DNA from: Bog-756 sp035949055
GTDB taxonomy: Bacteria; Actinomycetota; Acidimicrobiia; Acidimicrobiales; RAAP-2
NCBI GenBank assembly: GCA_035949055.1
Contig: DASZIO010000031.1
Location: 1 to 61,047 of the forward strand
Reading direction: 5' to 3'
DNA length: 61,047 bases
Positions within the stretch are counted from its first letter, which is position 1. Each line of letters starts with the position of its first letter. A program made the position numbers and the translations under genes. Positions 39,343 through 51,544 of the stretch are shown piece by piece. A model generated the notes under the pieces. The model did no database searches. It was given only the letters and a program-made list of their open reading frames with translations, and had not been told where the DNA came from.

Positions 39343-39912
39343 GTGGCCGAACGTGAACGCAGCCATGCCCGCCCCCGGGGTGCTGTGTTCGTCCCTCGGG
39401 CCCAGGTGATGTCGGCTTCGGACGTGCACCGGGCGATCACCCGGATGGCCCACGAGATCGCCGAGCGCAATCGCGGCCTTCAGCACGTCGTGCTGATCGG
39501 TCTGCAGACCGGCGGCGTGGCCATCGCCGAGCGCCTGGCCGAGACGCTCGCCGAGGTCGAGGGGGCCACCGTCCCGGTCGGTACCCTGGACGTCGCCTTC
39601 TACCGCGACGACATCGGTCTGCGGCCGGTGCTGCCCGAAGCCGTCACCGACATCGGGATGGATCTCAGCGGCGCCACCGTGGTCCTGGTCGACGACGTGT
39701 TGTTCACGGGGCGGACCGTCCGGGCCGCTCTCAACGCGCTGGGCGACTACGGACGGGCCAAGGTCATCGAGCTGGCGGTGATGGTCGACCGGGGCCATCG
39801 CGAGCTCCCCATCAGGCCGGACTTCGTCGGGAAGAACCTCCCCACCCGGCGCGACGAGATGGTCGATGTGTCCGACGAAGGGGTCTCTTTGGGAGATCTG
39901 GTCAGCCGGTGA
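39343..39912 (+). CDS. pyrR: PyrR bifunctional pyrimidine regulator / uracil phosphoribosyltransferase
   Basis: PyrR binds pyr mRNA when UMP is high and usually also has UPRTase activity. The 189-residue phosphoribosyltransferase-fold protein has the PRPP loop TVVLVDDVLFTGRTVRAAL, LIGLQTGGVAIAERL and the C-terminal HRELPIRPDFVGKNLPT of PyrR. GTG 39343 is chosen over GTG 39316 because AGGAGG at 39333–39338 stands four bases upstream and because 39316 lies in the loop of the PyrR hairpin. It heads the pyrimidine operon and is coupled to pyrB by GTGA. Confidence 0.96.
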   Translation: MAERERSHARPRGAVFVPRAQVMSASDVHRAITRMAHEIAERNRGLQHVVLIGLQTGGVAIAERLAETLAEVEGATVPVGTLDVAFYRDDIGLRPVLPEAVTDIGMDLSGATVVLVDDVLFTGRTVRAALNALGDYGRAKVIELAVMVDRGHRELPIRPDFVGKNLPTRRDEMVDVSDEGVSLGDLVSR

Positions 39913-40877
39913 GCTTCCCCACCCACCTCCTCGGCATGGACGATCTGGCGCCGGACCAGATCACCTCGGTCCTCCGAGTGGCCGATTCCTTTGCCGAGGT
40001 CGGCCGGCGGGCCAACCCGAAGGTGCCCACCCTGCGCGGCCGGACCGTCGCCACCTTGTTCTTCGAGGACTCCACCCGCACCCGGATGTCGTTCGAGACC
40101 GCGGCCAAACGCATGTCGGCCGACGTCCTCTCCTTCGCGGCCGGCTCGTCGTCGGTGAAGAAGGGGGAGTCACTGCGCGACACGGTCGAGACCATCGAGG
40201 CCATCGGGATCGACTCCGTGATCATCAGGCACGCCTCCTCCGGCGTGCCGGCGCGGGTGGCCGGATGGGTCGAGCACTGCTCGGTGATCAACGCCGGTGA
40301 CGGCTGGCACGAGCACCCGACCCAAGCCCTCCTCGACCTGTACACGGTCCGGCAGGCCCTGGGCGGAGGGGACGAGGGCCTGGCCCGGTTCGAGGGCCTG
40401 CGGGTGGCCATCGTGGGTGACATCCGCCACAGCCGGGTGGCCCGCTCGCAGATCACCGCCTATGCGGCCATGGGCGCGGAGGTCACCCTGGTGGCGCCGG
40501 CCACGCTGCTGCCACCCTCGATCGAGGGCTGGCCGGTGGTGGCGGTCAGCCACCAGCTCGACGAGGTCCTGTCCAAGGCCGACGTGGTTTCGCTGCTGCG
40601 GGTCCAGTCGGAGCGGGGGAGCGGCGAGTTCGTCCCCTCACTGCGCGAGTACACCAACGGCTACGGACTCACCGCCCGCCGGGCCGCCGGCCTGCAGCCG
40701 GAAGCGCTCATTCTGCACCCGGGCCCGATCGTGCGGGGGGTTGAGATCGCGTCGGACGTGGCCGAGCTCCCTGCATCGCTCATCACCGACCAGGTGAGCA
40801 ATGGTGTGGCCGTGCGCATGGCGGTGCTGTTCCTCATGCTCGGCCAGGGCGCGCTCGAGGGGACGGGTGGTGGCTGA
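39909..40877 (+). CDS. pyrB: Aspartate carbamoyltransferase catalytic subunit
   Basis: PyrB joins carbamoyl phosphate and aspartate. The 322-residue chain has the carbamoyl-phosphate loop FFEDSTRTRMSFE, the 80s-type loop SSSVKKGESLRDT, HPTQALLDLYT, VGDIRHSRVARS and the aspartate-site LLRVQSER. No regulatory subunit gene (pyrI) is present, fitting the PyrR-controlled type. GTG start overlapping the pyrR stop; it overlaps pyrC by eight bases. Confidence 0.96.
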   Translation: MSFPTHLLGMDDLAPDQITSVLRVADSFAEVGRRANPKVPTLRGRTVATLFFEDSTRTRMSFETAAKRMSADVLSFAAGSSSVKKGESLRDTVETIEAIGIDSVIIRHASSGVPARVAGWVEHCSVINAGDGWHEHPTQALLDLYTVRQALGGGDEGLARFEGLRVAIVGDIRHSRVARSQITAYAAMGAEVTLVAPATLLPPSIEGWPVVAVSHQLDEVLSKADVVSLLRVQSERGSGEFVPSLREYTNGYGLTARRAAGLQPEALILHPGPIVRGVEIASDVAELPASLITDQVSNGVAVRMAVLFLMLGQGALEGTGGG

Positions 40878-42195
40878 CCGGGACGGGATCGGTCCGACGC
40901 GACCGGTGGTGGTGATCAGGGGCGGGACGGTGCTCGACCGGACCGGCGAACGGCGTGCCGACCTGCTGGTGGCCGACGGGCACATCGCCGCGGTGGAGGC
41001 CGCCCTGGTGCCCCCGAAGGGCGCGTCGATCCTCGACGCCGACGGCTGCCTGGTCTGCCCGGGCCTGGTCGACCTGCACACTCACCTGCGAGAGCCGGGC
41101 CGTGAGGAGTCCGAGACCATCGAGACAGGCACTCGCGCCGCCGCCCTCGGGGGCTACACCGCCGTGGTGGCCATGCCCAACACCGAGCCACCGCTCGACT
41201 CCGCCGAGGCGGTGCGCAACGTGTACGAGCTGTCCGCCGCGGCCTGTGCCGAGGTGGCCGTGGCCGGGGCCATCACCGTCGGCCGGGCCGGCGAGCGGCT
41301 CGCACCGATGGCCGAGCTGGCCGGTCTCGGGGTGCGGCTCTTCACCGACGACGGCTGCGGCGTGCAGTCGGCCGGTCTGATGCGGCGTGCCCTCGAGTAC
41401 GCCCGGGGCCTGGGCGTGACGCTCGCCCAGCACTGCGAGGACCAGACGCTGGCGGCCGGCGGCGCCATGCACGAGGGCGCCTGGTCCAGCCGATTGGGGA
41501 TCCCCGGCCTGCCCAGCGCGGCCGAGGATGTGATGGTGGCGCGAGACATCGCCCTGGCCCGGGCCACCGGAGGCCGCCTCCACCTCCTCCACCTCTCGAC
41601 CTCGGTCTCCGTCGCCCTGGTCCGTCAGGCCAAGGCGGAAGGCCTGCTGGTGACGGCCGAGGCCGCCCCCCATCACTTCACCCTCACCGACCGGTGCGCG
41701 TCGGGCTACGACCCCACGTTCAAGGTCAACCCGCCGCTGCGACCGCAGTCCGACGTGGACGCGGTCAAGGCGGGGCTGGCCGACGGGACGATCGACGCCG
41801 TGGCCACCGACCACGCCCCTCACGCCCCCGAGCTCAAGGACTTGCCCTTCGACCAGGCCCCGCCGGGCATGCTGGGACTGGAGACCGCGCTGTCGCTGGC
41901 CCTCTCGGAGCTCGACCAACCGGTCGGCCGGGTACTGGCCCTGATGAGCTGGCAGCCGGCATCGATCGCCGGGTTGGACCCCTCGAGTGGGGGTGCCCAC
42001 GGCGGTCCCGTCGAGCCCGGGGCGGCGGCGAACCTGTGCGTGGTCGATCCTCGGGCGATCTGGACGGTCGAGCCCGGCGCCCTGGCCAGCCGCAGTCACA
42101 ACACCCCCTACGGCGGCCGCCGGATGCGCGGCCGGGTCCGCCACACGCTGTTCCGCGGGGAGCCGGTCGTGGTCGACGCGGAGGCACAGCGGTGA
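40870..42195 (+). CDS. pyrC: Dihydroorotase
   Basis: PyrC cyclises carbamoyl aspartate. The 441-residue class I amidohydrolase shows the metal motif CPGLVDLHTHLREPGREESE, MPNTEPPLDS, the LHLLHLSTS histidine region, NPPLR and VATDHAPHAPELK (catalytic Asp), and KDLPFDQAPPG. GTG 40870 follows GAGGGGA at a normal distance; GTG 40867 is also possible. It overlaps pyrB by eight bases and carA by four. Confidence 0.95.
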   Translation: MADRDGIGPTRPVVVIRGGTVLDRTGERRADLLVADGHIAAVEAALVPPKGASILDADGCLVCPGLVDLHTHLREPGREESETIETGTRAAALGGYTAVVAMPNTEPPLDSAEAVRNVYELSAAACAEVAVAGAITVGRAGERLAPMAELAGLGVRLFTDDGCGVQSAGLMRRALEYARGLGVTLAQHCEDQTLAAGGAMHEGAWSSRLGIPGLPSAAEDVMVARDIALARATGGRLHLLHLSTSVSVALVRQAKAEGLLVTAEAAPHHFTLTDRCASGYDPTFKVNPPLRPQSDVDAVKAGLADGTIDAVATDHAPHAPELKDLPFDQAPPGMLGLETALSLALSELDQPVGRVLALMSWQPASIAGLDPSSGGAHGGPVEPGAAANLCVVDPRAIWTVEPGALASRSHNTPYGGRRMRGRVRHTLFRGEPVVVDAEAQR

Positions 42196-43330
42196 GTGGC
42201 CGGGCCGGCCCGGCCACGCGGCCCGCGGCTCTGCTGGTGCTGGCCGACGGGACCCGGTTCGAGGGAGAGGCCATCGGGGCCTTCGCCGACGGCGGGGTGG
42301 CCACCGGGGAGGCCGTGTTCAACACGGTGCTGTCCGGCTACCAGGAGGTCATCACCGACCCCTCCTACGCCGGGCAGGTCATCGCGTTCACCTACCCCCA
42401 TGTCGGCAACTACGGCGTGAACGCCCAAGACGACGAGGCGTCCCGACCCTGGTGCCGGGGCGTCATCGTGCGCGACCTGGTCGACCGACCGAGCAGCTGG
42501 CGAGCCGAGGGCACCCTCGACCAGCTGCTGGTGCGGTGCTCGGTCCCGGGGATCGCCGGGGTCGACACCCGTCGGCTGACCCGTCACCTGCGCAGCCGGG
42601 GTGCCATGCCCTGCGCTTTCGGCCCGGCTCCCGAAGCCGAGCTGGCCGAGGCCGCGGCCGGCGCCCCGGCCACCGACGGGCGGGACCTCGTTTCGACCGT
42701 GACCACCCCGGTGCCCTACACCCGCGGCCGGGGCCCCTACCGGGTGGTGGCCTACGACTTCGGCGTGAAAGAGGCCATGCTGCGCCAGCTCGGCCAGCTG
42801 GCCACCGTCACCGTGCTGCCGGCCTCCACCCCGGCCGAGGCCGTGCTCGGGATGGACCCTGACGGGGTGTTCCTGTCCAACGGGCCCGGTGACCCCGCCG
42901 CCCTCCCGGCCGTAATCGGCGAGATCAAGGCGCTGGTCGCGTCGGGCCGCGTGCCGGTCTTCGGGATCTGCCTCGGTCATCAGCTGCTGGCCAGCGCCCT
43001 CGGCGCCTCCACCTACAAGCTCCCCTTCGGCCACCATGGAGGGAACCATCCCGTCCGGCGCGTGGCCACCGGCCGGGTCGAGATCACCTCGCAGAACCAC
43101 AACTACGCGGTGGCCGAGGGTTCGCTGCGCGGCTCGGAGATCACCCATGTCAACCTCAACGACGGGGTGATCGAGGGGATCCGGAGCAACGACGCCCCGG
43201 TGTTCGGTGTCCAGTACCACCCCGAGGCCGGACCCGGCCCCCATGACGCCCGCTACCTGTTCGGCGAGTTCTCCGCCCTGATGGACGCCACGGGCCGGGG
43301 GACGGGTCCGGGCCGGGGGAGGGCGGTCTG

Positions 43331-43331
<1 letters not shown>
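42192..43331 (+). CDS. carA: Carbamoyl-phosphate synthase small (glutaminase) subunit
   Basis: CarA releases ammonia from glutamine for CarB. The 379-residue chain has the N-terminal CPSase domain (GEAVFNTVLSGYQEVITDPSYAGQ, GIAGVDTRRLTRHLR) and a class I glutamine amidotransferase domain with catalytic Cys in VFGICLGHQLLA and His/Glu in VQYHPEAGPGPHD. QNHNYAV is the expected contact region. GTG start overlapping the pyrC stop; the stop shares one base with carB's ATG. Confidence 0.97.
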
Positions 43332-46641
<3,310 letters not shown>

Positions 46642-46645
<4 letters not shown>

Positions 46646-47658
46646 AGCCGATGAGCGGCGAGCGGTCGAGCCGCCCGACTCGCCGGTCCGGCATCGACCG
46701 GGCCCGCCGGGCCTGGCGGGCGGTGACCGCCGGCGACGTGGACCTCACCGCGGAAGTCGGTTCCCTCGAGCTGCCCAATCCGGTGATGACCGCCTCGGGC
46801 ACCTCGGGCCATGCCGACGAGCTCCAGGCCTACTTCCCGCTTTCTGAGCTGGGAGCGGTCGTGGTCAAATCGCTGTCACCCGAGTCTTGGCCGGGCAACC
46901 CCGCCCCGCGGGTCCACGCCACGTCGGCCGGAATGCTCAACAGCGTGGGGTTGCAGGGGCCGGGCATGAAGGCCTGGCTCGACGACGACCTCCCGCGCCT
47001 GACCGCGGTCGGCGCCCGGGTGGTGGCCAGCATCTGGGGCCAGCGGGTGGACGACTTCGCCCGGGCCGCGGCCATGGTGGCCGGCGCACCGGGGGTGGTG
47101 GCTGTCGAGGTCAACGTGAGCTGTCCGAACATCGAGGACCGTCGCCGCATGTTCGCCCACTCGCCGGCGGCCACGGCCGAGGTCGTGGCGGCGGTGGGGG
47201 AACACTGCCCGGGGGTCCCGCGCTGGGCCAAGCTCAGCCCGACGGTGGCCGACGTGGCCGAAGTGGCCGGCGCCGCGCTGGCGGCCGGGGCCGAGGGGAT
47301 CACACTGATCAACACCGTTCTGGCCATGGCCATAGACCTCGAGCGCCGCCGACCGGTCCTCGGGTCCGGCCCGAACGGTGGCGGGCTGTCCGGCCCGGCG
47401 GTCCACCCACTGGCGGTCCGTGCCGTGTTCGACGTCCGCGCCGCCCACCCCGGTGCCGGCATCGTCGGGGTGGGCGGGGTGAGCACCGGCGACGACGCCG
47501 TGGAGTTGATCCTGGCCGGCGCCAACGCCGTCCAGGTCGGCACGGCCACCTTCCGCGATCCGCGGGCCCCGCTCAAGGTCCTTCGCGGTCTCGAGCGCTG
47601 GTGCTCCGGCCATGGGGTGCGTCGAGTGGCCGACCTCGTCGGAGCGGCTCATGGGTGA
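46642..47658 (+). CDS. pyrD: Dihydroorotate dehydrogenase (class 1, catalytic subunit)
   Basis: PyrD oxidises dihydroorotate to orotate with FMN. The 338-residue TIM barrel has NPVMTASGTSGHA, NSVGLQGPG, the catalytic cysteine in VEVNVSCPNIEDRRRMF (class 1 uses Cys, class 2 uses Ser), PRWAKLSP, ITLINTVLAMAID and VGVGGVSTGDDAVELILAGANAVQVGTA. The LxNPV and NTVLAMAID features favour class 1B, which normally needs the PyrK electron-transfer subunit; no pyrK lies in this operon. GTG 46642 overlaps the carB stop; ATG 46651 is an alternative. Confidence 0.94.
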
Positions 47659-48508
47659 CGCCCTGCGCGCCGGCTTCGCCGACCGGGTGATGGCCGCGGT
47701 CGGGCAGCGCGGCCCGCTCTGTGCGGGCATCGATCCGTCACCGTCGCTGCTGGCCCAGTGGGGACTGCCCGACGACGGCGACGGGCTGCACCGATTCGGT
47801 CTGCGCTGCCTCGAGGCCCTCGACGGGGTGGTCGCCGTGATCAAGCCCCAGGTGGCGTTCTTCGAGCGCCACGGCTCGGCGGGTCTGGCCGCTTTCGAGT
47901 CGGTGGTGGCCGAGGCGCGGGGCGCCGGATTCGTGGTCATCGCCGACGCCAAGCGGAGCGACATCGGCACCACCATGGCGGCCTACGCCGCGGCGTGGCT
48001 GAGTCCCGACAGCCCGCTGGCGGCCGACGCGGTCACCGCAGTGGCTTACCTCGGCATCGGGGCCCTCCAGCCCCTGTTCGACCTGGCTGCCACCCACCGG
48101 CGCGGTGTCCTGGTGGTCGTCCGCAGCTCGAACCCCGAGGGCCGCTCGCTTCAGCGGGCCCGGACCGACGACGGCCGGGGCCCGGCCGTCGAGGACCTGC
48201 TGTTGGAGGAAATCGCCGCCCGCAACCGCGGTGGCCCGGGGTTGGCGGGCACGGTGGGGGCGGTGATCGGCGCCACCCTCCGGCCGTCGGCGTTCCCCCT
48301 GCCCGACCTCGGGGGGATCATCCTGGCGCCGGGGGTGGGTGCGCAGGGAGCCGGTGCGGCCGATGTGGCGAGGCTGTTCGCCGGCTGCCCCCCCAACTCG
48401 GTGGTGGCCAGCGCCTCGCGCTCGATCCTCTCCGCCGGCCCGGACCCGGCCGCGCTGTCGGCCGCGGCCGCCCGCACCCAGGAGGCCATGGCCAAGGCCC
48501 TGAACTGA
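47651..48508 (+). CDS. pyrF: Orotidine 5'-phosphate decarboxylase (type 2)
   Basis: PyrF makes UMP from OMP. The 285-residue protein follows the long actinobacterial/myxococcal type 2 form: CAGIDPSPSLLAQWG, KPQVAFFERHGSAG, the catalytic FVVIADAKRSDIGTTMAAYA, VVVRSSNPEGR and GGIILAPGVGAQGAG. ATG 47651 overlaps pyrD by eight bases. It closes the UMP operon; orotate phosphoribosyltransferase (pyrE) is not in the window. Its convergent neighbour is the 5-oxoprolinase operon. Confidence 0.95.
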   Translation: MGDALRAGFADRVMAAVGQRGPLCAGIDPSPSLLAQWGLPDDGDGLHRFGLRCLEALDGVVAVIKPQVAFFERHGSAGLAAFESVVAEARGAGFVVIADAKRSDIGTTMAAYAAAWLSPDSPLAADAVTAVAYLGIGALQPLFDLAATHRRGVLVVVRSSNPEGRSLQRARTDDGRGPAVEDLLLEEIAARNRGGPGLAGTVGAVIGATLRPSAFPLPDLGGIILAPGVGAQGAGAADVARLFAGCPPNSVVASASRSILSAGPDPAALSAAAARTQEAMAKALN

Positions 48509-48551
48509 GCACGCCGGCACCGGGTCCCTGATCAACCACCCCGTTCGGCCA

Positions 48552-50243
48552 TCAGGTGGCGGTGGCGGTGGGGAACCATCCCGAAACGCTCCCGGCCAGG
48601 GCACGCGCCCGTCGATCGGCGGCCCGGATCGCCTCGGCCCGGCTGACCGGGAAGAATTTGGCATGGTCACCAGGACCCAGCTGCCCGAGACGCGCCAGGT
48701 CGGCGGAGATCACGCAGGCGATCACGGGATAGCCCCCGAGCGTCGCGTGGTCGACCATGAGGACGATCGGGTTGCCGTCCGCGGGGATCTGGACCGCACC
48801 GGTGACCATGGCGGTAGAGGTGGCCGGCGGACCGGGGATGAGTGGTGGTCCCCCAACGAGGCGGAGGCCGACGCGGTTGGACTCAGCCGTGACCGACCAC
48901 TCGGCGGAGCAGAGGGCGTCTGTGACCCGGGCCGGGAACCGATGGGGCCCGAGCACGACCCGGATGGGATCCGACGGGTCGGCGGCAGATGGCGGACGGG
49001 AGAGGACGCCATGGGGCCGGGCTGGGATGCCGATCGGTATCCGGTCTCCGGCCATCAAGGGACCCGGGCCCAGCCCGCTCAGCCGGTCCGAGGAGCGTGA
49101 ACCCACCACGAGCGGTGTCTCCATGCCCCCGGCCACGGCGAGGTAGGCACGTAGCCCAACCCGGACGAGCCCGACGGTGAGCGTCTGGCCCGCCCGGACC
49201 GGCACCACCAGGTCAGTGCCGACCGGATGCCCGTCGAGCCGGACCTCGACGGCGTCCGGGACCGACCCCACCACGGCCAGATGGGACTCCTGACCGAAGC
49301 GGAGGGTCGGCCCGCGCGCGGTGATCTCGATGCATGCGGCGTGAGCCGGGTTGCCGACCAGCCGGTTGGCCAGCACCATCGAGTCGGCATCGGCCGCCCC
49401 GGCCCTCGGCACACCCAGACCGGCCACCCCCTGCCGACCGGCATCCTCGACCAGGCTCAGGAGGCCGGGCTCCAGGACCTCGACGGACCGGTCGCCGTCG
49501 GCGACGAGGGGCGGCCGCGCCGTCCCGACCCCGGACGCGGCCAGGTGGGGCTGGGCCCAGTCACCCTCGGCCCCGGCCGTCGAGAACCGGACCTTGTCAC
49601 CGGGCTGTAGGAGGGCGAAGGGTGGATGGTCGGGATCGAACAGGCGGATCGAGGTGCGCCCGAGGATCATCCAGCCGCCCGGAGAGGACTCCGGATAGAT
49701 CGAGGCGAACCCGCCGGCGATGGCCACCGAGCCGGCCGGCACCGAGGACCGGGGGGTCGAACGGCGCGGGATGGCAGCCAGCTCGGGCGGCAGCCCGACC
49801 AGATACGGAAAGCCCGGCGCGAACCCGAGCAGGGCCACCTCGAGATCCGAAACGGTCAGCAGGTCGACCACGGCGGACCGGGTGGCGCCGATGGCGTCGG
49901 CCACCGTTCCGAGGTCGGGACCGTCGAACTCCACCGGGACGTCGACCGCACGTCTCGAACGGTCCGGCCCGGGATGCTCGTCCGGCCCGGCGGTTGCCAA
50001 CTCCTCGGCGGCGCGAGAGGCGAGCTCGCCGAGCCACGCCGCCAACAGGTCGTCTCCGCCGGCGTCCGGAACGCTGCACACCACGACACTGTCGAGCCCG
50101 GCGAGGGCTTCTCCCGTCCCGGCCGGCGCCGTCCCCGCCTGCCGGGCGTGCTCGACCGCCCTGGCCAGGGCGCGCGCGGCCGATACGTCCGCCACCGGCA
50201 CCAGGAAGGCCCGGTCACCGAAGGGCTGCACCGGCGAGGTCAC
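48552..50243 (-). CDS. pxpBC: 5-Oxoprolinase subunits B and C, fused (PxpB–PxpC)
   Basis: PxpABC splits 5-oxoproline (pyroglutamate) with ATP. The 563-residue protein joins PxpB (KipI/allophanate hydrolase subunit 1-like; residues about 1–230, with LLGFAPGFPYLVGLP and RSSVPAGSVAIAGGFASIYPESSPGGWMILG) to PxpC (KipA/subunit 2-like; about 255–563, with EVLEPGLLSLVEDAGRQG, LGVPRAGAADADSMVLANRLVGN and VDHATLGGYPVIACVI). Fusions of these two occur in several phyla. The GTG start overlaps the pxpA stop by four bases. Confidence 0.9.
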   Translation of the reverse strand: MTSPVQPFGDRAFLVPVADVSAARALARAVEHARQAGTAPAGTGEALAGLDSVVVCSVPDAGGDDLLAAWLGELASRAAEELATAGPDEHPGPDRSRRAVDVPVEFDGPDLGTVADAIGATRSAVVDLLTVSDLEVALLGFAPGFPYLVGLPPELAAIPRRSTPRSSVPAGSVAIAGGFASIYPESSPGGWMILGRTSIRLFDPDHPPFALLQPGDKVRFSTAGAEGDWAQPHLAASGVGTARPPLVADGDRSVEVLEPGLLSLVEDAGRQGVAGLGVPRAGAADADSMVLANRLVGNPAHAACIEITARGPTLRFGQESHLAVVGSVPDAVEVRLDGHPVGTDLVVPVRAGQTLTVGLVRVGLRAYLAVAGGMETPLVVGSRSSDRLSGLGPGPLMAGDRIPIGIPARPHGVLSRPPSAADPSDPIRVVLGPHRFPARVTDALCSAEWSVTAESNRVGLRLVGGPPLIPGPPATSTAMVTGAVQIPADGNPIVLMVDHATLGGYPVIACVISADLARLGQLGPGDHAKFFPVSRAEAIRAADRRARALAGSVSGWFPTATAT

Positions 50244-51019
50244 GGGGAGGGTTGGCGCGAGGGCGGGCCAGTCACGAAGGGGCGCACCCTGACGCCCCCG
50301 GCTTCGAGCGCGGCCCGCACGGCCCGGGCATTGCCCGCGGCACCGGGCCCGTCACCGTGCACGCACAGCGTCGCGGCGCCGATCGAGACCCATAACCCGT
50401 CGACCGATTCGAGCCCGCTGCGCTGCGCCAGGGAGAGCGCTCGCCGCCCGACCTCCTCAGGGTCGTCCACCAGTGCACCGGGCTCACCCCGGGGTACGAG
50501 GTGCCCGTCGGATCGATAGCCGCGATCGGGGAACCCCTCGGGAACCAGCGCCAGCCCGGCACCGGCCGTCGGGCGGACCATCGCCGAGCCCGGTTGGGCC
50601 AGGACCGATCGGAGACCGGATCGGACGGTCCCCTCGACGACCGCGGCAGCCATGACGGGATCGGAGCCCATCTGGTTGTAGAGCGCGCCATGCGGTTTGA
50701 CGTAGCAGGGCGTGGCTCCCTCGGGAGCGATGGCATCGGAGAGGATCGACACCTGTTCGACGATGTCGGCCACCACCAGAGAGGGATCGGCGTCAAGCGG
50801 CCGTCGTCCGAACCCTTCGCGGTCGCGGAAGGAGACGTGCGCCCCGATGGTGACACCGCGGACCATGCAGATGGCCGCGGTGGCCCGCATGACCGCGACG
50901 TTGCCGGCGTGAAAGCCGCACGCCAGACTCGCGCTGGACACCTCGTCGAGGACGGCCCGATCGGTGGCGGTGAGGGTCTCTCCCTCGGCCAGATCCGCGT
51001 TGAGATCGACCGTGGTCAC
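50240..51019 (-). CDS. pxpA: 5-Oxoprolinase subunit A (LamB/YcsF family)
   Basis: A 259-residue protein of the PxpA family. The opening VDLNADLAEGE, ACGFHAGNVAVMRAT, GAHVSFRDREGFGRRPL, CYVKPHGALYNQM and LCVHGDGPGAAGNARAVRAAL are diagnostic. It works with the PxpB–PxpC fusion to convert 5-oxoproline to glutamate. GTG 51019 gives the family's usual N-terminus; GTG 51037 would add six residues. The two-gene operon faces away from mihF and interrupts an otherwise conserved pyrF–mihF–gmk order. Confidence 0.9.
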   Translation of the reverse strand: MTTVDLNADLAEGETLTATDRAVLDEVSSASLACGFHAGNVAVMRATAAICMVRGVTIGAHVSFRDREGFGRRPLDADPSLVVADIVEQVSILSDAIAPEGATPCYVKPHGALYNQMGSDPVMAAAVVEGTVRSGLRSVLAQPGSAMVRPTAGAGLALVPEGFPDRGYRSDGHLVPRGEPGALVDDPEEVGRRALSLAQRSGLESVDGLWVSIGAATLCVHGDGPGAAGNARAVRAALEAGGVRVRPFVTGPPSRQPSP

Positions 51020-51226
51020 CGATCCAGTATTGAACACTCATGGCCGCCGGCGCGACGGGCGACATTGCCGTCGCCCCGACTCGTTGTCGGCCTCGAGGGC
51101 GGTGGCATCCCCCCAGAGTCCCGCCGCCGCCCGACCTGTTGCCCGCCACTCGCCCGGTCGCCCCGCCCTCGGGGCCGCCACCGCAAACGTGTGACCTGGG
51201 CCCGCGGAGGCGCTATCGTCTCGACC

Positions 51227-51544
51227 ATGCCGCAACCGCCCGCACTCACGCCAGAACAGCGCCAGGCCGCCCTGGCCAAGGCCGCCAAGGTCCGCCGCGA
51301 GCGGGCCGAGGTCAAGGAGAAGCTCAAGTTGGGTTCGATCACCCTCTCCGAGCTCCTCACCACCGCCGACTCCAACGAGACCGTCGGCAAGATGAAGGTG
51401 CTCTCCGTGCTCGAGTCCCTCCCCGGTCTCGGCAAGGTCAAGGCTCGTCGGCTCATGGACACGGTGGGGATCAGTGAGAGCCGTCGCCTTCAGGGTCTCG
51501 GGAGCAACCAACGGGAGTCCCTCCTGCGCGAGACCGCTCGCTGA
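51227..51544 (+). CDS. mihF: Actinobacterial integration host factor MihF
   Basis: A 105-residue nucleoid-associated protein, unrelated to E. coli IHF, first known as a host factor for phage L5 integration. LTPEQRQAALAKAAKVRRERAEVKEKLKLG forms the long basic helix; GKMKVLSVLESLPGLGKVKARRLMDTVGI is the helix-two-turn-helix DNA-binding part; the end SRRLQGLGSNQRESLL is conserved. ATG 51227 is leaderless in appearance, with TATCGT at 51214–51219 seven bases before it. Its linkage to gmk and rpoZ is an actinobacterial hallmark. Confidence 0.94.
   Translation: MPQPPALTPEQRQAALAKAAKVRRERAEVKEKLKLGSITLSELLTTADSNETVGKMKVLSVLESLPGLGKVKARRLMDTVGISESRRLQGLGSNQRESLLRETAR

Noticed and set aside
48527..48559. 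Bidirectional terminator between pyrF and the pxp operon
   Set aside because: Only 5–6-bp stems with a long loop, partly inside the pxpBC coding end; too weak to call.
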